From Mucilaginibacter dorajii (GTDB lineage: Bacteria; Bacteroidota; Bacteroidia; Sphingobacteriales; Sphingobacteriaceae), in contig NZ_JANTYS010000003.1 of the NCBI RefSeq assembly GCF_024808255.1, forward strand, positions 310,001-374,000: 64,000 nt of DNA, read 5' to 3'. Below the pieces are notes generated by a model. That model ran no database searches. It saw nothing but the letters and a program-made list of their open reading frames with translations, and was not told the origin of the DNA. Of the stretch, positions 10,921 to 19,077 are shown piece after piece. The stretch's first letter is position 1; each line of letters opens with the position of its first letter. The position numbers and the translations under genes are program-made.

Positions 10921-13488
10921 ATGTCTTTAAATTTAAAACTCAGTCAAAGAGAAACAACTTTTAATAGCGAAGTTGTAACCCGTTTTGAGTTGTATAATAG
11001 TTTGTTTCAAACCCTGCCTTTTTACCAGGTAAAGGATACGGGAATTTTGCTGCCCTTTTTTACTTCGCATTGCGAAAAAGGGGCCGCTATGAATGCTTCC
11101 CCAACAGACATTATTGAGAGTTTTTTCAGGAAGTACGTACCGGATATTGAGCATCGCGAACAGATTAACCGCATGTTCCGTTTTATTCAGTACATAGAGC
11201 GCCAGGTGGTTTTGTTTGATGCCATTGAAGATTCATCATTTAACAAAATTGGCAAGTTTGATGATACAGGTACCCTGCAAAGCTTATTGCAGCAGGCAGC
11301 TATGAGCGATGAGACCCGTAAAAACATCAGCGAAAAGCTAAAGGATTTTTCCTTACGCCTGGTGCTTACTGCACACCCAACCCAGTTTTACCCCGGCACC
11401 GTTTTGGGTATCATGACCGATCTTATAGAGGCTGTAAAGGTTAACGACATTCCCACTATCGACGTTTTGTTACAGCAATTGGGTAAAACACCATTCTTTA
11501 ACAAAACATCGCCAACGCCGGTTGATGAGGCTATAAGCCTTACCTGGTTTTTGGAAAATATATTTTACTATGCTGCATCGGGTATTCAATCAAAATTAGA
11601 AGAGGAGTTTGAAATTGATGCCAGTAACCAGTTGTTGGAAATGGGTTTTTGGCCAGGCGGCGACAGGGACGGCAACCCTAACGTAACTACCGAAACCACC
11701 AAAGCCGTAGCCAGTTACCTAAGACAGCGCTTATTTAGATGTTACTACCGCGATTACCGCGTGCTTAAACGCCGGATTACTTTTCGTGGTGTTGAAAAAC
11801 CAATGGCACAGCTTGAAAAACTGATTTACAAGAATGCCAACGTAAAGCTTGATCCGCAGGATTTGCAGCCAGAGTTGCTAAGCCTGTTACAAACCATTAA
11901 ACAAACGCTCATAACTGAACATGACAGCTTGTTTGTTACTATTGTAGAAAACCTGATCCAGAAGGTTCGCCTGTTTGGTTGCTACTTTGCTACGCTTGAT
12001 TTAAGGCAGGATAGCCGCGTTTTACGTAATGTTTTTGATTTTGTAACCAAACAAACAGAAACGGGAATTGTGGAAGGTTACAATGATTTGGATGAGGACG
12101 GCAAATTAGCTAAGCTTACTTTTAAGGAAGTAGATTATCAATGCCCCGAAGATGCGGATAACCTTACTAAGGATACGCTTAACACCATCAGGCTGATGAA
12201 AGAGATTCAGCATAATAATGGCGAAAAGGCCTGCCAGCGCTTTATTATTAGTAACTGCCAGCGTGCCTCTGATATCCTGCAGCTTATCGACCTGTTTTTA
12301 TGGAGTGGTTGGCAAAAAGATAGCCTGACGGTTGATTTTATGCCACTTTTTGAAACCGTGAATGACCTGGCCAGTGCCGGAGAAATCATGGAGCAGTTGT
12401 ATACACATCCTTACTACGCCGAACATTTAAAACTGCGGGGCAACAGGCAAACTATTATGCTTGGCTTCTCTGATGGTACTAAAGATGGCGGCTACCTGAT
12501 GGCCAACTGGAGTATTTATAAGGCAAAAATTGAAATGACGGCTATTGCCCGTAAATATGGCATCAGCCTGGCATTTTTTGACGGCAGGGGAGGCCCACCG
12601 GCACGGGGCGGCGGTAAAACTCACCGTTTTTATGCTTCAATGGGTAACGAGATTGCTAATGAGCACATTCAATTAACTATACAGGGGCAAACTGTTAGCT
12701 CGCAATATGGTTCGGTTGAAACGGCCAGATTTAACATGGAGCAACTGATTAACGCCGGTATCATTTCTGGTTTGCATCCAAACCGTAATGATCTGTTGGA
12801 TAGCGGGCATAAAGCTTTGATATCAAATATGGCTGATGAAAGCTATGCCCTGTTTATGGCATTAAGGGCGCACCCCTTGTTTATGGAGTACCTGGAAAAA
12901 TTTAGTCCGCTTAAATTACTATCAAAGATCAATATCAGCAGCAGGCCAACCAAGCGTAACGCTGCATCTTTAAAATTAGAAGATCTGCGTGCTATCAGCT
13001 TTGTAACCTCATGGAGCCAGCTTAAACAAAGCATCCCAGGTTTTTACGGGGTTGGTACTGCATTAAGAAAGGTAAAAAGTGAAGGACATTGGGAGCAAGT
13101 GCAGGAGCTTTATCAAACATCAGGTTTCTTTAAAACCATGTTGGATAACTGTATGATGTCAATGTCAAAATCGGATTTCAGGGTTACCGCTTATTTGGAA
13201 AACGACGAGAAATTTGGCGCCTTCTGGAAAATGTTGAAAGATGAGTTTGATTTAACCCGCGCCATGTTACTTGAGCTTACAGGTAGCACTGTGCTGATGG
13301 AAGAATATCCTGTAGAGCGTAAGTCAATCGCCATTCGCGAGAAGATTGTATTGCCGCTGGTGATCATTCAGCATTACGCTCTGCAATGCCTTAATAATGA
13401 AGATGACGCTGAGTTAACTGAAGTTTACAAAAAACTGGTAGTAAGAACTGTGTACGGTATTGTGAATGCGGGGAGGAATCTGGCGTAG
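10921..13488 (+). CDS. ppc: Phosphoenolpyruvate carboxylase, Bacteroidota type
   Basis: 855 residues from ATG 10921; the open frame extends 18 codons further up to a TTG, but the ATG is preferred. The enzyme adds bicarbonate to PEP to give oxaloacetate and refills the TCA cycle. Active-site motifs: LVLTAHPTQ with H152 (the catalytic His), GFWPGGDRDGNPNV, LFGCYFATLDLRQDSR, MLGFSDGTKDGGYLMANW and FFDGRGGPPARGGG. The last differs from the usual FHGRGGxxGRGGGP: the His is D554 and the following residues change. The C-terminus ends RNLA rather than the usual RNTG. This is a divergent, probably lineage-specific subtype; see findings. It stands alone and is followed by a palindrome with terminator. 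Confidence 0.88.
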   Translation: MSLNLKLSQRETTFNSEVVTRFELYNSLFQTLPFYQVKDTGILLPFFTSHCEKGAAMNASPTDIIESFFRKYVPDIEHREQINRMFRFIQYIERQVVLFDAIEDSSFNKIGKFDDTGTLQSLLQQAAMSDETRKNISEKLKDFSLRLVLTAHPTQFYPGTVLGIMTDLIEAVKVNDIPTIDVLLQQLGKTPFFNKTSPTPVDEAISLTWFLENIFYYAASGIQSKLEEEFEIDASNQLLEMGFWPGGDRDGNPNVTTETTKAVASYLRQRLFRCYYRDYRVLKRRITFRGVEKPMAQLEKLIYKNANVKLDPQDLQPELLSLLQTIKQTLITEHDSLFVTIVENLIQKVRLFGCYFATLDLRQDSRVLRNVFDFVTKQTETGIVEGYNDLDEDGKLAKLTFKEVDYQCPEDADNLTKDTLNTIRLMKEIQHNNGEKACQRFIISNCQRASDILQLIDLFLWSGWQKDSLTVDFMPLFETVNDLASAGEIMEQLYTHPYYAEHLKLRGNRQTIMLGFSDGTKDGGYLMANWSIYKAKIEMTAIARKYGISLAFFDGRGGPPARGGGKTHRFYASMGNEIANEHIQLTIQGQTVSSQYGSVETARFNMEQLINAGIISGLHPNRNDLLDSGHKALISNMADESYALFMALRAHPLFMEYLEKFSPLKLLSKINISSRPTKRNAASLKLEDLRAISFVTSWSQLKQSIPGFYGVGTALRKVKSEGHWEQVQELYQTSGFFKTMLDNCMMSMSKSDFRVTAYLENDEKFGAFWKMLKDEFDLTRAMLLELTGSTVLMEEYPVERKSIAIREKIVLPLVIIQHYALQCLNNEDDAELTEVYKKLVVRTVYGIVNAGRNLA

Positions 13489-13503
13489 GGAGCCAGACCC
13501 CGA

Positions 13504-13643
13504 GCCCCTCTAAATCTCCCCTAAAGGGGAGACTTTTAAAAATTAAATGATAGTTTTTTCCTCAAATAAAAAAGCGATGTTCCTTGTCAGAACATCGCTT
13601 TTTTTATTTTAAAGTCTCCCCTTTAGGGGAGATTTAGAGGGGC
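13504..13643. repeat. GC-rich palindrome with perfect 33-bp arms between ppc and AhpD-like gene
   Basis: The arms 13504-13536 and 13611-13643 are perfect reverse complements (33 of 33), each containing an inner palindrome CTCCCCTAAAGGGGAG. They enclose a second perfect hairpin (13568-13604). The right arm overlaps the last two codons and stop of the AhpD-like gene. The same CCCCTCTAAATCTCCCC words recur near 28.2, 28.5, 51.5 and 60.6 kb, so this is a dispersed repeat family. Confidence 0.9.
13568..13606. terminator. Bidirectional terminator between ppc and AhpD-like gene
   Basis: A 15-bp perfect stem (13568-13582 with 13590-13604; AAAAAAGCGATGTTC against its complement) with a seven-base loop and T-runs on both strands serves the two convergent genes. 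Confidence 0.9.
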
Positions 13644-14074
13644 TTTGGCTGCATTCCAGTTGATATAGCAAACCTGTTCCAGGCGTTGATTGCAATAATT
13701 GCTAAAATTACTTGTGCAATATAAGCTTCAGGCAAAACTTTAGCGACTGCTTCGTAGGTGGCGTCAGATACGTGGTGTTGTATCAGCGTAACTTCTTCGG
13801 TTAGGGCCAATATTGCTTTTTCTTCTTCGGTAAAAAATGGGGTTTCTCTCCAGGCGTTCAGGGCGTAAATGCGTTGCTCTGTTTCGCCGGCCTTGCGGGC
13901 ATCTTTGGTGTGCATATCAATACAAAAAGCGCAACCATTAATTTGTGACGCACGGATCTTAATAAGTTCCCTGTGGGTTTTACTTACGGTGCTTTTGGCT
14001 ACGTATTGATCAAGGGCTAATAATATTTTGTAAGCTTCCGGGTCGGTTTTACCGATATTTACTCTTGTTTCCAT
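13634..14074 (-). CDS. Carboxymuconolactone decarboxylase/AhpD family protein
   Basis: 146 residues. The redox CxxC-H motif is present in INGCAFCIDMHTKDARKAGE, as in AhpD-like alkylhydroperoxidases that use a cysteine pair and a proton-relay His; ALTEEVTLI and NAWNRFAIS are also typical. It likely reduces peroxides or acts as a small redox enzyme. The last codons (Pro-Leu) and the stop codon lie inside the arm of the GC-rich palindrome, so the present C-terminus was set by that repeat. The gene is transcribed toward ppc and is next to a Crp/Fnr regulator gene in the same direction (83 bases upstream). Confidence 0.88.
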   Translation of the reverse strand: METRVNIGKTDPEAYKILLALDQYVAKSTVSKTHRELIKIRASQINGCAFCIDMHTKDARKAGETEQRIYALNAWRETPFFTEEEKAILALTEEVTLIQHHVSDATYEAVAKVLPEAYIAQVILAIIAINAWNRFAISTGMQPKPL

Positions 14075-14157
14075 TTTTATGTTTGTTTTAATACACCAAA
14101 GGTGGCAACAAAACAGGTTCCAAAAAATGAATCAAGATTAAGAAATTAGTGGGGCAG

Positions 14158-14733
14158 TTAAATTTTTTTTGCCCTTATTTTGCTCATAAATTGTGGTGTA
14201 AAACCCAGGTAGGAGGCAAGCATATATTGAGGTACCCGCTGCATAAATGCCGGGAACAGGCCGCTGAAATGATGATACCGTTCCTCATCGCTCATGCTGT
14301 AAATATATTTGATGCGGGTTTGGGTGGCAGCAAATGCGCGTTGTTGTACTATCCGGAAATAACGCTCCAATTTAGGAACGGCCGTAAACAGTTCATCGAG
14401 CTTGGTTTTGGTTATGCTGATGATCTCAGAATTTTCAACCGCCTGCATATAATAAGAGGATGGGCGACCACTATCCAGGCTTTCATAATCTGTCATCCAC
14501 CAGTTTTCAATAGCGAAAAGGATTATTTGTTCGTTCAGTTTTTTGTTAATGAAATAGAGTCGCAAACAACCTTTGCTCACAAAATATAGTTCCTTGCAAA
14601 CGTGTTCGGGTTCTAATAAAAAAGATTTCTTCTTGATTGTTTTAGCGGTTATAGCGTCGCGGATCTGTTGCTCCTCAACATCTGTAAGGCTGATGTATTT
14701 TTTAATATGATCTGTGAGGCCGGGTTGCATCAT
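14158..14733 (-). CDS. Crp/Fnr family transcriptional regulator
   Basis: 191 residues from ATG 14733 (a TTG 18 bases further up is less likely; ATG 14730 directly follows). The N-terminal half is a cyclic-nucleotide-binding-like beta-barrel (KKKSFLLEPEHVCKELYFVSKGCLRLYF) and the C-terminal part a winged helix (SDEERYHHFSGLFP, then VPQYMLASYLGFTPQFMSKIRAK). This short subtype without a recognisable cAMP pocket is common in Bacteroidota and often controls a neighbouring stress gene; the AhpD-like gene just downstream is the natural candidate. Confidence 0.88.
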   Translation of the reverse strand: MMQPGLTDHIKKYISLTDVEEQQIRDAITAKTIKKKSFLLEPEHVCKELYFVSKGCLRLYFINKKLNEQIILFAIENWWMTDYESLDSGRPSSYYMQAVENSEIISITKTKLDELFTAVPKLERYFRIVQQRAFAATQTRIKYIYSMSDEERYHHFSGLFPAFMQRVPQYMLASYLGFTPQFMSKIRAKKI

Positions 14734-14775
14734 TGAGGAAAGTATATGCAATTATACGAAGTTTCAGTGGGCTTG

Positions 14776-14808
14776 AAACTTACGAAGTTTTCAAAACTTC
14801 GTAAGTTT
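14776..14808. repeat. ACTTACGAAGT dyad, copy 1
   Basis: A perfect 16-bp inverted repeat with a one-base centre (14776-14791 and 14793-14808; AAACTTACGAAGTTTT and complement). A second copy of the same dyad is at 63335-63365. It lies between the SRPBCC stop and the Crp/Fnr start, where it could act as terminator or operator. Confidence 0.85.
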
Positions 14809-14833
14809 GATTGGATGTGTTAAGATAAAACTA

Positions 14834-15259
14834 TTATTCTTTATCCAGGTATTCCTTCAATGATATACCTGTAATATGTGTCCATCCACCTACAAAGTTC
14901 TCGCGCTTGAAAGATGGTAGATTTGGGAACGTTTCCAGGCCACTATGAGTTAGTTTTAAGCGGGTTCCATCGCCATCGGGGAAAAGCTCCCATGTCACTT
15001 CCGAATAGCCTTCGTACTCATCATATTGCCAGGAATATGCAATGGTTGTGCCGGGTACAACCTTAGTTACACAACATAAATGGCGGTATTCTTTAATGTC
15101 ATCACCTCCGGTAAATTCAAATTCAAAGCCTACCTCTGTTTTAAAGTCGGACACATTAAAATACCATTCCCTCATTTTATCGGGATTGGTAATCGCATCC
15201 CAAACTTTATCAATGGGGGCATTATAGGTGCGTTCAATTACAAATGGTTCTGCGCTCAT
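14834..15259 (-). CDS. SRPBCC (AHSA1-like) domain protein
   Basis: 141 residues covering a single START/Bet v1-like fold: FVIERTYNAPIDKVWDAITN at the N-terminus and GGWTHITGISLKEYLDKE at the C-terminus are hallmarks of the AHSA1/ YndB-like group. Such proteins bind hydrophobic ligands in a central cavity; the ligand is unknown. Its ATG overlaps the stop of the ArsR regulator by four bases (15256-15259), so the two form an operon, a pairing seen widely in Bacteroidota and other phyla. Confidence 0.9.
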   Translation of the reverse strand: MSAEPFVIERTYNAPIDKVWDAITNPDKMREWYFNVSDFKTEVGFEFEFTGGDDIKEYRHLCCVTKVVPGTTIAYSWQYDEYEGYSEVTWELFPDGDGTRLKLTHSGLETFPNLPSFKRENFVGGWTHITGISLKEYLDKE

Positions 15260-15600
15260 AGTTTTTTGTTTTTATGGTTAATATCTGTGGTGTTTTGTTC
15301 TGCGGTAAGGAATGCATCTAAATCATCCAGTTTTTGCGTCCAAAACCGGCGGTATTGTTCGGCCCAGTCGGTAACCTGTTTTAGTTGTTTTAAATCGGCC
15401 TTGCAAAAGCGTTCGCGACCTTGTTGCTTAATGATCAGTAAGCCACACCGGGTAAGGATTTTGATGTGTTTAGATACGGCAGGTCTGCTCATGTCAAAAT
15501 TGTCGGCCACTGCATTCAGGTTCATGCTTTGATGAGCAATCAGGTTAATGATCTCGCGGCGGGTAGGGTCGGCAATGGCTTTAAAGATATCCTTTTGCAT
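15256..15600 (-). CDS. ArsR family transcriptional repressor
   Basis: 114 residues with the compact winged-helix fold of ArsR/SmtB: FKAIADPTRREIINLIA, MNLNAVADNFDMSRPAVSKHIKIL (recognition helix) and GLLIIKQQGRERFC (wing). The metal-binding cysteines of ArsR proper are not evident, consistent with the non-metal subgroup that pairs with SRPBCC proteins. It is the first gene of the two-gene operon. A promoter with two dyads AAACC-NNNN-GGTT sits immediately upstream (15613-15662), a strong sign of autoregulation. Confidence 0.9.
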   Translation of the reverse strand: MQKDIFKAIADPTRREIINLIAHQSMNLNAVADNFDMSRPAVSKHIKILTRCGLLIIKQQGRERFCKADLKQLKQVTDWAEQYRRFWTQKLDDLDAFLTAEQNTTDINHKNKKL

Positions 15601-15612
15601 AAGCTAATGGTT

Positions 15613-15662
15613 ATATGAAACCATATGGTTACAAATATATATGAAACCTTTTGGTTACGCAA
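15613..15662 (-). promoter_or_regulatory. Promoter and double operator of the arsR-SRPBCC operon
   Basis: On the minus strand TTG (15662-15660), a 20-base spacer and TATATTTG (15639-15632) match the Bacteroidota promoter. Two 20-bp copies of ATATGAAACCWTWTGGTTAC (15613-15632 and 15639-15658), each with the dyad AACC-N4-GGTT, occur 26 bp apart: one fills the promoter spacer and one covers the expected transcription start. Binding at either would block RNA polymerase. Confidence 0.75.
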
Positions 15663-15677
15663 TAGAGCTTTTTATTT

Positions 15678-15826
15678 TTGTCTGAACCGGGATTAAACAG
15701 ATTTATCGGATTATTTGGATTTTGACGCGTTTTACAAAATCCTGAGAATCTTTTAATCCCCAAAATCGTGGTTCAGACAATAAATTCTGATAATTCTTAA
15801 ATCCCGAAAATTCTGATTCAGACAAT
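15678..15826. repeat. TTGTCTGAACC palindromic repeat
   Basis: TTGTCTGAACC (15678-15688) pairs with GGTTCAGACAA (15770-15780), and inside it GGGATTAAA (15689-15697) with TTTAATCCC (15752-15760). A second right-arm variant follows (15781-15826, ending ATTCAGACAA). A shorter relative is at 50639-50669 in the trp operon. The words GATTAAA/GGATTAT are reiterated within. Confidence 0.75.
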
Positions 15827-15827
15827 C

Positions 15828-15910
15828 GCGTTAGGGATAGGAGCGGATACCGGCCAAGGTGGCTAAGGCCTGTGCAGTATGAGCGTATAGCCCGGCCGCA
15901 GGCAACGCCC
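15828..15910. ncRNA. Candidate structured repeat element (Flavo-1-like)
   Basis: GCGTTAGGGATAGGAGCGGA at the 5' side and GAGCGTATAGCCCGGCCGCA then AACGCCC at the 3' side enclose a small hairpin CCGGCC/GGCC. GCGTT can pair with AACGC. From memory this two-block layout with a variable central hairpin recurs downstream of genes in many Bacteroidota and resembles the structured motif class that includes Flavo-1; the assignment is inference. It is not protein-coding. Confidence 0.4.
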
Positions 15911-15981
15911 TATTGAGGAGCAAAGATTTTTGGAGCAAAGAGCAAGGATTTTTGGAAGAAGGATTGATGGGTAAACTTTCC

Positions 15982-16647
15982 TTATGACCCTTTATCTGAA
16001 GGGTTTTTCCTTTTATCCAGCAGCATACTTACCATTTTTGCCAGCCGTTCTTCGCGGGTTTTCTCTTGTTTGGCAGTCAATATCCATAAAACGTATTCCT
16101 TTTTATTACTGTAGGATAGCTGCTGAAACCAGGCGAGCGAAGTTGGCTGTTGTTCAAGGGCTGCTTTAATGTAGGCTGGCAGGGTTACAATCTTGTTATC
16201 TACATCAATAAATTCGCCAAACTCGTTACCGCGTACGGCCTCATTACGGCCTTCAGATACCTTAACCTGTTCAACAGGTTTAAAGCGTAAGGCAGTCCGG
16301 GTTTCATCTATCGCTGCCGACGATACCGGGCGCAAGCTGTAGATAGTTGGCTCATCCCAGCTACCCATCATTTCCAGGTCGGTTTTTATTTTAGATGTCT
16401 TTTTGGGGTAGATGATCCATAGGATGGTATTATCCTTTAGCAAAGGTACAACTACCTTGAGTTCTGCAGATAACTCAACGCTGTCGATAACAAACAGTAA
16501 CACGCCATCAAAATCTCCGGCAGTATTAAAGGCAACTTTAGTGCCCTCTGGCAATGGCTCTAAAGTATCCGTAAAACCGGCAGGTGCGTTATGTAATAAC
16601 CAATTTGAATTAGGTTTTATTTGCAGTTTTTTGGCTAAGGCATTCAT
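15982..16647 (-). CDS. YdeI/OmpD-associated (OmdA) family protein
   Basis: 221 residues. The C-terminal 90 residues (TLPAYIKAALEQQPTSLAWFQQLSYSNKKEYVLWI with ...TREERLAKMVSMLLDKRK) are the bacteriocin-protection YdeI/OmpD-associated domain. The N-terminal half (LLHNAPAGFTDTLEPLPEG... VLLFVIDSVEL... LWIIYPKKTSKIKTDLE) looks like a DUF3052-type domain. The function is unresolved; relatives have been linked to resistance to cationic peptides. It is monocistronic as far as visible; the gap downstream is filled with repeats rather than genes. Confidence 0.8.
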   Translation of the reverse strand: MNALAKKLQIKPNSNWLLHNAPAGFTDTLEPLPEGTKVAFNTAGDFDGVLLFVIDSVELSAELKVVVPLLKDNTILWIIYPKKTSKIKTDLEMMGSWDEPTIYSLRPVSSAAIDETRTALRFKPVEQVKVSEGRNEAVRGNEFGEFIDVDNKIVTLPAYIKAALEQQPTSLAWFQQLSYSNKKEYVLWILTAKQEKTREERLAKMVSMLLDKRKNPSDKGS

Positions 16648-16742
16648 TGGTTTGGCTTATAGTTGATGGTTTGTAGCAACAAGCTAATTTAATAAAGTTT
16701 TGAGGAAACCATGAACCATTAACTATGAACCATGATCCTTTT

Positions 16743-17273
16743 CTACAAGCTTATCTTGGCAAAAAAGTCCCAAAGTACAATGCCGGCGGTTATAGCGATG
16801 TTGAAAGAGTGCTTGGTGCCGAACTGAGGGATTTCGATACAGGCATCGATGGCCTGCATTACTTCGTCGCTAACGCCATTTACCTCGTTGCCAAATATTA
16901 AGGCATATTTTTGGTTGGTATCCGGCGTAAATTCGTTGAGCATAGTGCTGTTTTCGGCTTGTTCAACGGCAATGATCTGGTAACCTTGTTGGCGTAGCTG
17001 TTCAACAGCCTGGAGCGGGGTTTCGTAGTACGTCCAGTTTACGGATAGGGTGGCGCCGAGGGCAGTTTTTTCTATTTCGCGATGTGGTGGCTGGGCGGTG
17101 ATGCCACAAAGACAAACCTGTTCGACCGCAAAACCATCGGCAGTACGGAAAATAGAGCCGATATTGTGCATACTACGCACGTTATCTAATACTACGGCAA
17201 CGGGTAATTTATCCTGTTGCTTAAATTCATCAACCGAAGCCCGGTTCAGCTCATCTAACTTTAATTTGCGCAT
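16743..17273 (-). CDS. TrmH/SpoU family RNA 2'-O-methyltransferase
   Basis: 176 residues forming one SPOUT domain. Motif 1 NVRSMHNIGSIFRTADGF with the catalytic Arg, motif 2 ALIFGNEVNGVSDEV and motif 3 IPQFGTKHSFNIAITAGIVLWDF form the trefoil knot and SAM site. It lacks an N-terminal substrate-binding domain, as in TrmL-like enzymes, so a tRNA wobble-base or other RNA 2'-O-methylation is likely. The gene is monocistronic, between a word-repeat region (GAACCAT words, 16.71 kb) and the palindrome next to galK. Confidence 0.9.
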   Translation of the reverse strand: MRKLKLDELNRASVDEFKQQDKLPVAVVLDNVRSMHNIGSIFRTADGFAVEQVCLCGITAQPPHREIEKTALGATLSVNWTYYETPLQAVEQLRQQGYQIIAVEQAENSTMLNEFTPDTNQKYALIFGNEVNGVSDEVMQAIDACIEIPQFGTKHSFNIAITAGIVLWDFFAKISL

Positions 17274-17293
17274 TTTTTTGGTTCATTAGTTTA

Positions 17294-17340
17294 TTGGTTG
17301 ATTAGTTCATTGGTTGTATGGCGATGAACTAATCGATCAA
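17294..17340. repeat. TTGATTAGTTCAT word palindrome
   Basis: GATTAGTTCAT near 17300-17310 pairs with ATGAACTAATC from 17324; the flanks repeat GTTCATT and TTGGTTG words. It lies between galK (its 3' end at 17368) and the TrmH gene start and can act as a galK terminator. The same TTCATTGG vocabulary makes the larger palindrome at 46376-46501. Confidence 0.7.
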
Positions 17341-17367
17341 TAAAGCGCAAAAGTATGATTTATGGGC

Positions 17368-18534
17368 TTAAATAACCACCTCGTTTAATAAACCTACGCC
17401 ATTGCCAATTAATGAGCTGTAAACAGATGGGGCATAGCCAATTTTACCGGTATAATATTCAGTAACACCTTTGCTGAAAGCCTCGAATGCATCGCCTTTT
17501 ACTAAAGCTATAGCACAACCGCCAAAGCCTGCGCCTGTCATACGGGCACCGGCAACATCGGGATTAGTTTTGCTGTATTCGGCAACTGCATCCAGTTCAA
17601 CACCGCTTACTTCGTATAGATCGCGAAGTGAATCATGTGAGGCATACATCAGTTTGCCAAATTCATCAAGGTTATTGCTTGCCAACGCTTTGGCAGCCAG
17701 TTTTACACGGTCGTTTTCCTCAATAACGTGTTTGGCACGTTTAAGCACTACAGGGTTGGTTATCAGGTGCTGGTATTTTTTGAAAGTATCGGCATCAATA
17801 TCGCACAGATAATTAATGTCGAGCTCTTGTTTTAAAGCTGCAAGGGCAGTTTGACATTCCTCAACCCGCTTGTTGTATTTTGATTCGGCCAGTTTGCGGG
17901 GTTTGTTGGTGTTGATGATGGCCAGTACATATTCGCCAAGATTGCTGTCAACAGCTTCATAATCCAAGGTATCACAGTTAAGCATCAGTGCTTTGTTTTT
18001 TTCGCCAAAAGCCACTGCAAACTGATCCATAATACCACAGTTTACACCAATAAAGTTGTTTTCAACAGATTTTGAAAGTTTAACAAGGTCTAATTTGCTA
18101 TAACCGCTATTGAAAATGTCGTTCAGGGCAAAGGAAGTAACCACCTCGATAGAGGCTGAAGATGACAAACCAGAACCGATAGGTATATCGCCATAGAATA
18201 GGAAATCGAGGCCTTTTAATTCGTGCCCTTCTTTTACAAAGCTATCAATAACGCCAATAGGAAAGTTATACCAGTTTTCGCCAACCTTTTCATAAGATGC
18301 CTGTACGGCGATATCCTGCTGCTCGGTAAAATTAAGGCTACGGAAACGGAAGATTCCATCTTCATTGGGTGATATCAACAGGTAGGTGCCAAATGTAATG
18401 GCACAAGGCATTACAAGCCCGCCGTTGTAGTCAATGTGCTCGCCTATAAGGTTTACACGTCCTGGCGAAAAGTAGGCGTATTCGGCTTCTTTATTGAAAA
18501 TGTTGTTAAATTCCTGGTGTAAATTATTCTTCAT
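17368..18534 (-). CDS. galK: Galactokinase
   Basis: 388 residues, the usual length. It phosphorylates galactose to galactose 1-phosphate, first step of the Leloir pathway. GHMP-kinase motifs: SPGRVNLIGEHIDYNGG (residues 23-39, R26 and E32 at the active site), ATP-binding PIGSGLSSSASIEV (118-131), catalytic Asp D170 in GIMDQFAVAFG and GARMTGAGFGGCAIAL near the C-terminus. No other gal gene is adjacent. The GH27 alpha-galactosidase at 61-63 kb could supply its substrate. Its start is ATG 18534, with a 203-bp AT-rich divergent region to the YciI gene. Confidence 0.95.
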   Translation of the reverse strand: MKNNLHQEFNNIFNKEAEYAYFSPGRVNLIGEHIDYNGGLVMPCAITFGTYLLISPNEDGIFRFRSLNFTEQQDIAVQASYEKVGENWYNFPIGVIDSFVKEGHELKGLDFLFYGDIPIGSGLSSSASIEVVTSFALNDIFNSGYSKLDLVKLSKSVENNFIGVNCGIMDQFAVAFGEKNKALMLNCDTLDYEAVDSNLGEYVLAIINTNKPRKLAESKYNKRVEECQTALAALKQELDINYLCDIDADTFKKYQHLITNPVVLKRAKHVIEENDRVKLAAKALASNNLDEFGKLMYASHDSLRDLYEVSGVELDAVAEYSKTNPDVAGARMTGAGFGGCAIALVKGDAFEAFSKGVTEYYTGKIGYAPSVYSSLIGNGVGLLNEVVI

Positions 18535-18737
18535 TATTGGTCTTGTTACAATTGGGAAACAAATATTGTAAAAATTGTCAATTTTACATTTATAAATATG
18601 AAATTATTTTGAAAAAAAATCAATTTAAAGCAGATGTTTTTTCAAATTTTGCCATCATTTTTAATTTGATAGTTTTACATCGGCCAAAACAAGCTCAAAA
18701 AGCAAGTTTTGGCTATTGGTCGCTAATTTTTTAACCC

Positions 18738-19028
18738 ATGAAACAATACCTGGTTACCGGATACGATTATACTGATGAAGGCGCGCTTAAACGCCGCGCG
18801 GACACCCGACCACATCATTTAGATGGCGTGAAAGAATTGAAAGCAAATGGGAATTTTGTAGCTGCGGCTGCATTCCTGAATGAAGAGGGCAACATGATAG
18901 GATCAGTAATGATGCTGCAATTTGAAACCGACGAAGAATTGGAAGCCTATAAACAAGGTGAACCATACATTACCCAGGGCGTATGGGAATCTGTAGATGT
19001 AAAGCCTATTAAAGTAGCAGTTATTTAG
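18738..19028 (+). CDS. YciI family protein
   Basis: 96 residues with the YciI ferredoxin-like fold: MKQYLVTGYDYTDEGALKRR, then RPHHLDGVKELKANG (the conserved His/Asp pair) and GSVMMLQFETDEELEAYKQG with EPYITQGVWESVDVKP. Family members include chlorodienelactone-cleaving and putative catalytic proteins with a His-Asp pair; the specific reaction is unknown. Monocistronic. Confidence 0.88.
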   Translation: MKQYLVTGYDYTDEGALKRRADTRPHHLDGVKELKANGNFVAAAAFLNEEGNMIGSVMMLQFETDEELEAYKQGEPYITQGVWESVDVKPIKVAVI

Positions 19029-19077
19029 TTTGCAGTTTTCAGTAGGCAGTTAGCAGGAGCGCTTGCGCAAAGGTATA

